Below the pieces are notes generated by a model. That model searched no databases. It worked only from the letters and a program-made list of their open reading frames with translations, and was not told where the DNA came from. DNA of 32,179 nucleotides, taken from the NCBI GenBank assembly GCA_945787505.1, contig CALZHC010000017.1, positions 1 through 32,179 on the forward strand. Direction: 5' to 3'. Made by a program: the position numbers and the translations under genes. The DNA is from an uncultured Alistipes sp. Its GTDB lineage: Bacteria > Bacteroidota > Bacteroidia > Bacteroidales > UBA932. Of this stretch, positions 9,164 to 17,068 are shown piece by piece; positions within the stretch are counted from its first letter, which is position 1, and each line of letters begins with the position of its first letter.

Positions 9164-9898
9164 TCAAGAAAGTTTCATAATAAGTTCATCAATTGACAAA
9201 GAATTTTCAATTGTAAATCCGCCAGAAGCAGTCCGGACCAAAGCAGTAAGATGTCCTCCGGTACCCAACGCCTCGGCAAAATCCCTTGCCAAAGACCTGA
9301 TATAGGTACCTTTGCTGCATCTGACACCAATCTTTAGAGTAGTATCAGCATAGGAAATCCTCTCCAAATCATAAATTGTAACCCTTGAAGGACGAAGTTC
9401 CACATGCTCACCATTGCGAACCTTCTCGTAGGCTCTGACACCATCAACATACTTTGCTGAATAGACGGGAGGAAGCTGGTCAATCTCCCCTTTGAATGAC
9501 TCAAGTACGGAATCAATGGCCTCTGTGGTAATATGGTCCACAGGATATGTCGCATCAATGTCGGTCTCCAGGTCAAAGGAGGGCGTAGTAGCCCCGAAGC
9601 ATATATCTGCAATATACTCCTTTGGCTGGGCCTGAAGTTCCTCAGCCACCTTTGTTGCCTTTCCGACACAAATCACCAGAACCCCCTGTGCGAGAGGATC
9701 AAGTGTCCCGGCATGTCCGACCTTGAGTTTCTTTATCCTGAATCTGTTCTGAAGCGTGAACTTGATCTTGCGTACAACATCTGCCGAAGTCCACTTGTAA
9801 GGCTTGTCAACGACAATAACATACCCACCGGGATGCGCCCCAGGATCAAAGACAAACTCCCCGACACTTCCCTTGTCTACAACTGCGAAATCCAACAT
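9164..9898 (-). CDS. truB: TruB, tRNA pseudouridine-55 synthase
   Basis: TruB isomerises U55 in the T-loop of nearly all tRNAs. The motif GHAGTLDPLAQGVLVICVGKATK at residues 61-83 contains the catalytic aspartate D67, and VVDKPYKWTSADVV at 29-42 is the N-terminal family block. RCSKGTYIRSLARDFAEALG is the second conserved stretch. I chose the ATG at 9898 (244 residues). The frame could begin at a TTG at 9916, but that lies inside the end of rpiB, while the ATG sits 5 bp beyond the rpiB stop. The protein is short because a C-terminal PUA domain appears to be absent, as in other Bacteroidota TruB proteins. Confidence 0.95.
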   Translation of the reverse strand: MLDFAVVDKGSVGEFVFDPGAHPGGYVIVVDKPYKWTSADVVRKIKFTLQNRFRIKKLKVGHAGTLDPLAQGVLVICVGKATKVAEELQAQPKEYIADICFGATTPSFDLETDIDATYPVDHITTEAIDSVLESFKGEIDQLPPVYSAKYVDGVRAYEKVRNGEHVELRPSRVTIYDLERISYADTTLKIGVRCSKGTYIRSLARDFAEALGTGGHLTALVRTASGGFTIENSLSIDELIMKLS

Positions 9899-9903
9899 AT
9901 TAT

Positions 9904-10338
9904 CTATTTGCAGCAAGCGATTTTTTCCACTCTGCGCTGATGCCTTCCCCCTTCAAAAGATCCTGCAAGATAGCTGTCCACAATCCTCAGTGCAAGATCT
10001 TCAGGAATGAATCTGGCAGGAAGAGAAAGAATATTGGCGTTATTGTGCGCCCTTGCCAAAGAAGCAAGTTCCTCATTCCAGCATAGAGCAGCTCTGATAC
10101 CCTGATGCTTGTTCAGTGTCATACTGATGCCATTTCCTGAACCGCAAAGTGCAATTCCCATCTCACACTCTCCTCTCTCTATGCTCTCTGCAAGAGGATG
10201 AGCTACGTCAGGATAATCCATACTATCGGTGGAGTGAGTTCCGAAATCCTTGATTTCATAACCTTTTTTCTGGAGATATTCCTTGATTACCTCCTTCATC
10301 TGATAACCTGCGTGGTCACAAGCCATTCCCAATACCAT
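9904..10338 (-). CDS. rpiB: RpiB, ribose-5-phosphate isomerase B
   Basis: RpiB interconverts ribose 5-phosphate and ribulose 5-phosphate in the pentose phosphate pathway. The 144-residue protein shows the RpiB/LacAB pattern: ACDHAGYQMKEVI at the N terminus, DYPDVAHPLA, the catalytic cysteine C65 in ALCGSGNGISMTLNK, and ARAHNNANILSLPAR. The frame stays open upstream to 10506, but that extension has no family similarity and runs into galE on the other strand, so the ATG at 10338 is the start. A -7 box lies about 40 bp upstream. It leads the rpiB-truB-queA operon. Confidence 0.96.
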   Translation of the reverse strand: MVLGMACDHAGYQMKEVIKEYLQKKGYEIKDFGTHSTDSMDYPDVAHPLAESIERGECEMGIALCGSGNGISMTLNKHQGIRAALCWNEELASLARAHNNANILSLPARFIPEDLALRIVDSYLAGSFEGGRHQRRVEKIACCK

Positions 10339-10379
10339 ATCAATCTGAATTTTAAAAGTCAATATTTTTGTTAACCGCG

Positions 10380-10387
10380 CAAATATA
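10380..10387 (-). promoter_or_regulatory. -7 box of the rpiB-truB-queA promoter
   Basis: The minus strand reads TATATTTG, a match to the Bacteroidota -7 consensus TAnnTTTG. There is only a weak TTT at the expected -33 distance. The predicted start site is about 35-40 nt before the rpiB ATG. Confidence 0.6.
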
Positions 10388-10397
10388 GCCAATTCTA

Positions 10398-10427
10398 TTG
10401 TTTTGTAAAGAGTCTTTCTTATCTTTG
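10398..10427 (+). promoter_or_regulatory. galE promoter (TTG-N19-TATCTTTG)
   Basis: A -33 TTG at 10398-10400 is separated by 19 nt from TATCTTTG at 10420-10427, an exact TAnnTTTG match. Transcription should begin near 10431, about 20 nt before the galE ATG. The core overlaps the upstream side of the divergent rpiB promoter. Confidence 0.75.
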
Positions 10428-10449
10428 TGCGATTATAAAAAATGAAACT

Positions 10450-11493
10450 ATGAATAAAAAAGGAAGAGTACTGGTAACAGGAGCGGCCGGATACATCGGT
10501 TCTCACACAATGGTAGAACTCATCAACGCCGGATACAGCGTAGTAGGAGTGGACAATTTTTCTAACTCATCACCGCAGATGATCAAGGGAGTAGAGGAGA
10601 TAACATCCACCAAAGTCCCATTCATTGAGGCAGATTGTTCATCAAAAGAGGATTTTGCAAGGATCTTCGAGGCATACCCTGACATAGAGGCAGCCATCCA
10701 TTTTGCCGCATTCAAAGCAGTGGGCGAAAGCGTTCTCCAGCCTATACGGTATTTTGAAAATAATATACGTTCACTACTCTATCTGACAGAGCTGATGACC
10801 TCAAAAGGCAAGAGGGCCAACATCGTCTTCTCATCTTCATGTACAGTCTACGGAGAGCCCGACCCGGAGAATCTTCCCATTTCTGAAGAGGCTCCCGTCA
10901 AGCCTGCAACCTCCCCTTACGGAAGGACTAAGCAGATGTGCGAAGAGATCCTCAGGGACTGCGTTAGAGCATATCCTGAACTAAAAGTGACCGCCCTCAG
11001 GTACTTCAACCCCATCGGTGCCCATCCGAGCGCACTGATTGGTGAAATGCCCAACGGAGTACCACAGAACCTCGTTCCTTTCATCACACAGACTGCAGCC
11101 GGCATCAGATCAGAGCTCAAAATATTCGGCAACGACTATGACACCCCTGACGGAACATGTATCAGGGACTACATCTATGTATGCGACCTTGCCAAAGCAC
11201 ATGTATCGGCAGTTGACAGAATGCTCTACTGCGAAGAGTGTCCTAAATACGACATATTCAATTTGGGCACCGGTCGCGGACTATCTGTGCTTGAACTCGT
11301 GAACACATTCATGGAAGCAACAGGAGTCGATCTTCCATTCTCATACGCACCGCGCAGAGAGGGAGATATCGTAAAGGTTTGGGCAAAGCCGGACAAGGCT
11401 AACTCTATCCTCAAGTGGAGTGCCGACACTCCCGTAGACCAAGTCCTCAAATACGCATGGAACTGGGAAAAACGAATCAGGGAAATAGAATAG
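10450..11493 (+). CDS. galE: UDP-glucose 4-epimerase
   Basis: GalE interconverts UDP-glucose and UDP-galactose with bound NAD. The extended-SDR Rossmann motif TGAAGYIGS is at residues 10-18. The catalytic pair is Y157 and K161 in SPYGRTK, with the supporting serine in FSSSCTVYGEPD near 130. ALRYFNPIGAHPSALIGEMP is the substrate-binding region. The length of 347 residues is normal. The ATG at 10450 is used because the nearer upstream ATG hits a stop within three codons. A good promoter lies just upstream. Likely uses are cell-surface polysaccharide and galactose metabolism. Confidence 0.96.
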   Translation: MNKKGRVLVTGAAGYIGSHTMVELINAGYSVVGVDNFSNSSPQMIKGVEEITSTKVPFIEADCSSKEDFARIFEAYPDIEAAIHFAAFKAVGESVLQPIRYFENNIRSLLYLTELMTSKGKRANIVFSSSCTVYGEPDPENLPISEEAPVKPATSPYGRTKQMCEEILRDCVRAYPELKVTALRYFNPIGAHPSALIGEMPNGVPQNLVPFITQTAAGIRSELKIFGNDYDTPDGTCIRDYIYVCDLAKAHVSAVDRMLYCEECPKYDIFNLGTGRGLSVLELVNTFMEATGVDLPFSYAPRREGDIVKVWAKPDKANSILKWSADTPVDQVLKYAWNWEKRIREIE

Positions 11494-11532
11494 GATAGAG
11501 AACTGCGATACACGGAATCCGCCCGGTACGGT

Positions 11533-12690
11533 ATGAAGAGAATTATAGAGGAGATATTCACAAAGGAGAACGAGAGGTATAACCTTAGGGGACTTGGCTT
11601 TTTCAAGACTCCAGAGCATGAGGCTGCACTCTGTCTGAAAGAGTTCCCTTTCGATCCATTGGAATCACTCTCGTCATACCGCGAAAGGATCCTTGACAAA
11701 TACTACCGCCTCCGGGGCTTTAGCCTCTTCTGCAGGGAGCACATACGGGATGAAATGTTTGAAAAAGGCATCTTCATCATAATGAAGAGAGAACTTGTCC
11801 AAAGGATAAAAGGCAGCAAAAGGACTGATACTGACAAATATCTTGCCCCTGAAAACGATTCCGTCTCGTTCCTGCTTACAGAAAAACAGTTTCAGGAGAT
11901 CTACGCTCTCAACTTCGGGTGTATAAGAGCTACATTCAATACACCCGAAGAATTGAGACAGTACTGCGACTCTTTGCTCAACACATACTTCCCGCTCGAA
12001 GAGAAAAGCGTAATCTCAGAATTCATAAACAACACCACCCCTTTCTGGGAGAAATTTTACATCAAGATCAGGCCCATTTGCTCAGCCATCTGTTTCAGAA
12101 TGTCAGGCGCCGGATTCCAGAATTTTGCAGATGATTTCTGGAGTGACACCTGCGTGGTTATAAACCGTTTCATAACCTCTGAATCCAGACCATCCAATCT
12201 CAACGCCCGTTCGATAATCTCCTATGCAGTAGGTATTCTCAAGAACAAAAACAGAGAGTTGGGAAGACTAAGGCGCAAGGCAAACATCGACATAGATAAC
12301 CTAAAATATAAGCTGACTGATGAGGATGAAGAGCTATTTTTCAACAATCCGGCAACTCTATCCTCAAATTTCAAGTCACATGATTTCCATTTCAGCACTA
12401 ATATAGACATCCAAGACCAATATGCAGTCAGGGGATATTTCGTTGTAATATTGTACAACGAAGAGCATCCTCTTCACAACGAACTGACAGAAGGTCTTCA
12501 GGATAAGATAGCCAACCTCTTTCTTCACTATATTGACGGTATTTCATACGAAGAGATAGTGCATAGAAATAAGGGAGACATCACGGAGAAAGAGATGGCA
12601 AAAGAGGCAGCCAGACTCAGACAGGAGATAAAAAGAGTCAAGGAGACCCTCTTGAAACGTTATTATAAATTAATGGAGAAATACAGATGA
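11533..12690 (+). CDS. Divergent sigma-70-like (ECF-type) protein with a long N-terminal extension
   Basis: This 385-residue protein is not an obvious member of a named family, but its second half looks like an ECF sigma factor. Residues 171-250 resemble region 2: FWEKFYIKIRPICSAICFRM, then FADDFWSDTCVVINRFI in place of the usual AEDLVQEVFLKLW pattern, then SIISYAVGILKNKNRELGRLRRKA. Residues 320-382 resemble region 4: DKIANLFLHYIDGISYEEIV followed by a helical basic segment, RLRQEIKRVKETLLKRYYKL. Residues 1-165 match nothing I recognise. The gene shares an ATGA overlap with the next gene, a zinc-finger membrane protein of anti-sigma type, which supports the sigma reading. It starts 40 bp after galE with no clear promoter of its own. 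Another transcription or DNA-binding role is possible. Confidence 0.65.
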   Translation: MKRIIEEIFTKENERYNLRGLGFFKTPEHEAALCLKEFPFDPLESLSSYRERILDKYYRLRGFSLFCREHIRDEMFEKGIFIIMKRELVQRIKGSKRTDTDKYLAPENDSVSFLLTEKQFQEIYALNFGCIRATFNTPEELRQYCDSLLNTYFPLEEKSVISEFINNTTPFWEKFYIKIRPICSAICFRMSGAGFQNFADDFWSDTCVVINRFITSESRPSNLNARSIISYAVGILKNKNRELGRLRRKANIDIDNLKYKLTDEDEELFFNNPATLSSNFKSHDFHFSTNIDIQDQYAVRGYFVVILYNEEHPLHNELTEGLQDKIANLFLHYIDGISYEEIVHRNKGDITEKEMAKEAARLRQEIKRVKETLLKRYYKLMEKYR

Positions 12691-13112
12691 ATGGTGGACA
12701 TCCAAATATGGAGAAAATTTCAGACTACCTGACCAACAGGCTCTCTATCGAAGAGGAGATCTCTGTTCAGGAGCACCTTCACTCATGCTCCGAGTGCATG
12801 GAGAAGGTTAGGAGAATGCGTTCTCTCCGCGATTCCATATTCGACGGGCAGGATAAAACGGAAGAAGAGAGCACATTTATCAGGATAGTCAAATCGACGG
12901 CGTTCAAGGCAGCAGCTGCTGTCATAATACTTGCCGGAATTACTCTTTTTATCAGGGAAAGCCTCAGGACCACCGAAGAGGTTACCATTCAGTACCAGAT
13001 ATTTCAGGAGAGGGAACAGATCGACCCTCCCCTATACATAGATACATTCAGCACCGAAGATTCATTATATTACATAGAACAATACGGAGAAGATTTCGAA
13101 GAAGGAAAATAG
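12687..13112 (+). CDS. Zinc-finger membrane protein, anti-sigma-factor-like
   Basis: The 141-residue protein has the layout of a ZAS-type anti-sigma factor. A cytoplasmic N-terminal helical part contains H30-x3-C34-x2-C37 (HLHSCSEC). One transmembrane helix is at about residues 73-89, and a short acidic periplasmic tail of about 50 residues follows. Such proteins hold an ECF sigma factor at the membrane until a signal releases it. The start ATG overlaps the TGA of the sigma-like gene (ATGA), a typical arrangement for a sigma/anti-sigma pair. The tail is too short for a large sensor domain, and no known sensor fold is evident. Function is inferred from motif and context. Confidence 0.7.
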   Translation: MNGGHPNMEKISDYLTNRLSIEEEISVQEHLHSCSECMEKVRRMRSLRDSIFDGQDKTEEESTFIRIVKSTAFKAAAAVIILAGITLFIRESLRTTEEVTIQYQIFQEREQIDPPLYIDTFSTEDSLYYIEQYGEDFEEGK

Positions 13113-13135
13113 ACAAGTCAACAAGTGAGAGAGAT

Positions 13136-14260
13136 ATGTGTTACGGAGAGACAATCTATGCTTGCGCTATAGCAAGAATATTCGGAGATAATTTTGCTGC
13201 CGCAAGGCAGTTCCTTACATTCGCACAATACCCTAGCGAACTATTCGAACTTTCAAAGAACCAGCTGAAGGAGATTTTCGGCAATGAGAACAGATACTCT
13301 AACAGTATACTCTGCTGCGAGGAGTTGCTTCGCGAATGCGAAAAAGAGGTGGAGGAGTACAGGAACCAGAACATCTCCATAATATATATAGAAGACGGAG
13401 AATATCCAAGTAAACTAAAAGAGTGCGCTGACGCGCCTATAGTCCTTTTCTACAAAGGTAGCGCACATCTGAACTTCGAAAGAGCAGTAAGCATCGTCGG
13501 CACCAGAAATGCAACACCCTATGGTATAAGCGCATGCAAGCAGATCGTCCGTCATCTTTCGGAGACGGGGGAGCCTAAACCGGTAATAATAAGCGGACTT
13601 GCTTATGGGATAGACATCTGCGCTCACATTAGCGCACTCGAGTCGGGACTCCCTACCATTGCAGTAATGGGAACAGACATACACACCATATACCCTGCCC
13701 TTCACCGCCGCTACACAGAACATATATGCAGCAATGGAGGACTTCTTACAGATTTTCACAAAGGTTCAAGTATAAGAAAAGTGAACTTCGTCAGAAGAAA
13801 CAGGATTATAGCCGGTCTTTCGGATGCTATAATCCTGATTGAGTCAGGAGAAAAAGGCGGGGGACTGATTACAGCCAAGATGGGATTCTCGTACGACAGG
13901 GATGTCTACGCACTTCCCGGCAGAATCGATGACCAATATTCAAAGGGCTGCAACCTTATGATAAAGTCAAATATTGCAAAGCCTATCACCTGCGCTCAAG
14001 AGCTTGTCTGCGATTTGGGCTGGCAAAACAAGGAAGATAAGGGGGAAAAATCCATTCTTGAAAAAATATCTTCACCAGATGATAGTTTAAAACAAAATAT
14101 TCTGCTATCTTTAACCGCCAAAAAAATGAGCTCTGTCGAGGAGTTGTGTGAAATAACAGGGGCCAACTGCAGCGAAGTGACAGTAAAATTAACAGAATTG
14201 GAGCTGGATGGCTTGGTCTCCTCTGATACCAACGGGCTGTACACACTGGAGATACAATGA
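13136..14260 (+). CDS. dprA: DprA/Smf, DNA-processing protein
   Basis: DprA protects incoming single-stranded DNA during transformation and loads RecA. The Rossmann-like core shows YPSKLKECADAPIVLFYKG, AVSIVGTRNATPYG, VIISGLAYGID, NFVRRNRIIAGLSDAIILIE and KGGGLITAKMG, all conserved in the family. The N terminus carries a SAM/HhH-like region, and residues 315-374 form a C-terminal winged-helix domain (LTAKKMSSVEELCEITGANC). The 374-residue length is typical. DprA is present in many bacteria with no known competence. It lies 23 bp after the anti-sigma-like gene and overlaps tatD by ATGA. Confidence 0.95.
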   Translation: MCYGETIYACAIARIFGDNFAAARQFLTFAQYPSELFELSKNQLKEIFGNENRYSNSILCCEELLRECEKEVEEYRNQNISIIYIEDGEYPSKLKECADAPIVLFYKGSAHLNFERAVSIVGTRNATPYGISACKQIVRHLSETGEPKPVIISGLAYGIDICAHISALESGLPTIAVMGTDIHTIYPALHRRYTEHICSNGGLLTDFHKGSSIRKVNFVRRNRIIAGLSDAIILIESGEKGGGLITAKMGFSYDRDVYALPGRIDDQYSKGCNLMIKSNIAKPITCAQELVCDLGWQNKEDKGEKSILEKISSPDDSLKQNILLSLTAKKMSSVEELCEITGANCSEVTVKLTELELDGLVSSDTNGLYTLEIQ

Positions 14261-15039
14261 TATTTGTAGATACACATACACATTTATACGACGAAGCGTT
14301 CGATGCGGACTACTCAGAGGCACTCGAACGGGCACGCCAAGCAGGAGTCACTACTCTGATATATCCAGGAATAGACTCCAAAGTCCACGATCGTATGGTA
14401 GAGAAAAGCGCCCAAAGCAAAGGGATGGCGCACTACGCTGTCGGAGTTCACCCGACATCAGTGGTTCTCGACTGCATGAGCGAACTCGGGTTCGTTGAGG
14501 ATATACTCAAGAGGAATCGTAATGAGATTTGCGCCATTGGTGAGATTGGCCTTGACTGCTACTGGTCTCGTGAATTTCTGGAACAGCAGAAAGAGATCTT
14601 CTACCGCCAGATGGTCCTTGCATCAGAATACGATCTGCCGGTACTGATACACATACGAGATGCATACGATGTACTTTTCGAAGTACTTGATCGCCTTAAG
14701 AAAGAAAAAGTAGTAAACAGAGGGATATTCCACGCATTCTCGGGAAGCTTGGAGACATATACCAGACTCAAGCGCTACGGCAATTGGCTATTCGGAATAG
14801 GAGGAGTTGTAACCTACAAGAAAGCATCGATAGCTCAGACACTAACCCATATTCCTCTGGAAGATCTGGTACTTGAGACAGATTCTCCATGGCTTACGCC
14901 CGCCCCGCACAGGGGCAAACGCAACGAACCGTCATACATACCGTACATTGCCTCCAGAATCGCCCAAATCAAACAGATAGGTATAGAAGAGGTCGCTGCC
15001 ACAACCACAGAAAATGCTATTAAAATGTTCAATATATGA
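14257..15039 (+). CDS. tatD: TatD family metal-dependent deoxyribonuclease
   Basis: This is a TIM-barrel hydrolase of the TatD family, which acts as a metal-dependent 3'-5' DNase. Metal ligands and signatures are visible: DTHTHL at residues 5-10, AVGVHPTSV, AIGEIGLDCYW with the bridging glutamate, PVLIHIRDA, GIFHAFSG, and LVLETDSPWLTPAPHRGKRN near the end. The 260-residue length is normal. The start ATG overlaps the dprA stop (ATGA), and its own stop overlaps the ansA start in the same way, so the three genes look translationally coupled. Confidence 0.94.
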   Translation: MIFVDTHTHLYDEAFDADYSEALERARQAGVTTLIYPGIDSKVHDRMVEKSAQSKGMAHYAVGVHPTSVVLDCMSELGFVEDILKRNRNEICAIGEIGLDCYWSREFLEQQKEIFYRQMVLASEYDLPVLIHIRDAYDVLFEVLDRLKKEKVVNRGIFHAFSGSLETYTRLKRYGNWLFGIGGVVTYKKASIAQTLTHIPLEDLVLETDSPWLTPAPHRGKRNEPSYIPYIASRIAQIKQIGIEEVAATTTENAIKMFNI

Positions 15040-16070
15040 AAAACACATCCATTCTGCTGATTTATACGGGAGGAACCATTGGGATGAAACAAGATCCCGA
15101 GACATTCGCATTGCGTCCTTTCGACTTTTCGCAAATACTCGAAGAGGTGCCCGAACTCAGAAAGTTCGGATGTACCATTGATACATATTCCTTCAATCCC
15201 GTAATCGACTCATCTGATGTAGATACGGCATTTTGGGTAAATCTTGCACTTCTGATAAAGAACAACTACACGAAATACGATGGATTCGTGGTACTCCACG
15301 GAACAGATACTATGTCCTTCTCAGCATCTGCAATGAGCTTCATGCTTGAGAATCTTGAAAAACCGGTAGTCTTCACCGGCAGCCAGCTTCCCATAGGTAT
15401 GCTCAGGACAGACGGAAAAGAGAACCTCATCTCCTCAATAGAAATTGCAGCTGCAAAGGGTGCTGACGGAAGGCCTATGGTGCCCGAAGTATGCATCTGC
15501 TTCGAAAGTTACCTTTACAGAGGAAACCGAACTACCAAGTATAATGCGGAGAACTTTAGAGCCTTCAGATCTGCCAACTACCCGGTTCTTGCAGAAGCTG
15601 GCATCCATATCAAGTACAACAAATCGTTCATCAGATACCCTCAAGTCTGGGGAAAAGAGCTCATCGTACATACCAATCTTGATCCTTCAGTTGTAATCGT
15701 CAAAGTAATCCCCGGAATGACCAGAGAGACACTCAAGGCACTCACCACTATACCTGGCTGCCGGGCCATTTTGCTTGAAACTTACGGTTCAGGCAACGCA
15801 CCCTCAGGAGAGTGGTTTACGGATGTAATCCGGGAGGCGGTCGAAAACGGCAAGATAGTACTGAATATCACACAGTGTCACGCCGGAAGCGTGGATATGA
15901 AAGCCTACTCGACTGGCATAACCCTGCTTAAAGCAGGCGTAGTTTCAGGTGCAGACAGCACTACAGAAGCCGCAGTGGCCAAGTTATTTTTTCTGTTAGG
16001 TCAATATTCTGATAATAAGAGTATTATAGAAAACCTTCAAAAAAATATGCGTGGAGAAATTTCTGAATAG
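15036..16070 (+). CDS. ansA: Type I (cytoplasmic) L-asparaginase
   Basis: The enzyme hydrolyses L-asparagine to aspartate and ammonia. The catalytic threonine T14 is in YTGGTIGMK, and the second active-site block HGTDTMSFSASAMSFML places T90 and D91. FTGSQLPIGMLRTDGKENL carries the conserved lysine further on. There is no signal peptide, and the 344-residue length fits the cytoplasmic AnsA type rather than the periplasmic type II enzyme. It begins inside an ATGA overlap with tatD. A tRNA-Ser gene follows on the same strand. Confidence 0.94.
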   Translation: MKNTSILLIYTGGTIGMKQDPETFALRPFDFSQILEEVPELRKFGCTIDTYSFNPVIDSSDVDTAFWVNLALLIKNNYTKYDGFVVLHGTDTMSFSASAMSFMLENLEKPVVFTGSQLPIGMLRTDGKENLISSIEIAAAKGADGRPMVPEVCICFESYLYRGNRTTKYNAENFRAFRSANYPVLAEAGIHIKYNKSFIRYPQVWGKELIVHTNLDPSVVIVKVIPGMTRETLKALTTIPGCRAILLETYGSGNAPSGEWFTDVIREAVENGKIVLNITQCHAGSVDMKAYSTGITLLKAGVVSGADSTTEAAVAKLFFLLGQYSDNKSIIENLQKNMRGEISE

Positions 16071-16093
16071 TATTTTATGTAAAAAATTATTCC

Positions 16094-16101
16094 TAAATTT
16101 G
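16094..16101 (+). promoter_or_regulatory. -7 box of the tRNA-Ser promoter
   Basis: TAAATTTG matches TAnnTTTG and ends 15 nt before the first base of the tRNA. No TTG is seen at the expected -33 distance, so the evidence is the -7 box and its position. Confidence 0.5.
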
Positions 16102-16116
16102 GCGATATTTTGGAAA

Positions 16117-16204
16117 GGAGAGATGGCCGAGTGGTCGAAGGCGCACGCCTGGAAAGTGTGTAAGCTCCAAAAGGGCTTCGCGGGTTCGAATCCCGCTCTC
16201 TCCG
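16117..16204 (+). tRNA. tRNA-Ser (anticodon GGA)
   Basis: The acceptor stem pairs GGAGAGA (16117-16123) with TCTCTCC (16197-16203), with G as discriminator base. The anticodon stem is CACGC/GTGTG around the loop CTGGAAA, giving anticodon GGA. The T arm is GCGGG-TTCGAAT-CCCGC. The 88-nt length leaves room for the long variable arm of class II tRNAs. The 3' CCA is not encoded. Confidence 0.97.
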
Positions 16205-16253
16205 CAACAAACATAACTAACTAATATTTGTTAAATTACTAATCAAAATTTTT

Positions 16254-17048
16254 ATGAAAAAATTCTTCATGGTTTTGGCAGTAGCCGGTCTTATGACCTT
16301 CACTGCAAAATATGCATCTGCTCAGGAAGATACCGCTGGAGCAGCTACAGAAGAAGTTGTTTCAGCTGAAGCTACAGAAGATGTTGTAGCATTGGAAGAA
16401 GCTCCTGTAGAAGAAGTTACAATGCATCAGGCCCTCAAAAAGACCTTCATCGAAGGAGGTGCAGGATTTATGGCAACAGTTATCGCTTGTCTTATCCTTG
16501 GTCTTGCTATCGCAATCGAAAGAATCATCTATCTGAACCTTGCAAGCACCAACACCGAAAAGCTCCTCTGCAAAGTTGAAGCAGCTCTCCAGAAAGGTGG
16601 TGTAGAAGCAGCAAAGAAAGTTTGTGCTGACACTCGCGGACCTGTAGCCTCTATCTTCTATCAGGGTCTCCTCAGAATGGATCAGGGCGTTGAAGAAGTA
16701 GAAAAAGCCATCACTTCTTATGGTTCAGTTCAGATGGGTCGTCTTGAAAGCGGTCTTTCTTGGATTACCCTCTTCATCGCGATCGCACCTATGTTGGGAT
16801 TCATGGGAACCGTTATCGGTATGATCCAGGCATTTAGCGAAATCCAGGTAGCAGGTGATATCTCTCCGACCCTCGTAGCAGGTGGTATGAAAGTCGCTTT
16901 GATTACTACCGTCGGCGGTCTTATCGCAGCTATTATCCTTCAGATTTTCTATAACTACCTCGCAGCTAAAGTTGACTCTATCGTATTGAGCATGGAAGAC
17001 GCTTCTATCTCACTCGTAGATATGTTGGTTAAATTCCAGAATAAATAA
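16254..17048 (+). CDS. exbB: ExbB/TolQ/MotA-family proton channel protein
   Basis: This 264-residue inner-membrane protein belongs to the ExbB/TolQ family, which with ExbD forms the proton-driven motor that powers TonB-dependent outer-membrane uptake. It has an N-terminal signal-like segment (residues 1-23) and an acidic Glu/Val-rich stretch at 24-57, then three membrane helices at about 70-93, 170-192 and 212-235. The signature IAPMLGFMGTVIGMIQAF is at 177-194, and KVALITTVGGLIAAI lines the channel. It heads the cassette with a 4-TM protein and two ExbD proteins. Upstream is the near-consensus AATATTTG at 16223-16230, so it may have its own weak promoter or be read from the tRNA-Ser promoter. 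Confidence 0.92.
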   Translation: MKKFFMVLAVAGLMTFTAKYASAQEDTAGAATEEVVSAEATEDVVALEEAPVEEVTMHQALKKTFIEGGAGFMATVIACLILGLAIAIERIIYLNLASTNTEKLLCKVEAALQKGGVEAAKKVCADTRGPVASIFYQGLLRMDQGVEEVEKAITSYGSVQMGRLESGLSWITLFIAIAPMLGFMGTVIGMIQAFSEIQVAGDISPTLVAGGMKVALITTVGGLIAAIILQIFYNYLAAKVDSIVLSMEDASISLVDMLVKFQNK

Positions 17049-17068
17049 CAACCCAAGACTTTCATAAT

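Noticed and set aside
9899-9916. TTG start for truB, 6 codons upstream
   Set aside because: It lies inside the end of rpiB, and an ATG at 9898 fits the gene spacing better.
10339-10506. N-terminal extension of rpiB by 56 residues
   Set aside because: The frame is open, but the extension has no RpiB similarity, covers the rpiB promoter and overlaps the galE start on the other strand.
16223-16230. AATATTTG as a definite exbB promoter
   Set aside because: It is one base off TAnnTTTG and has no -33 element outside the tRNA, so it is only mentioned under exbB.
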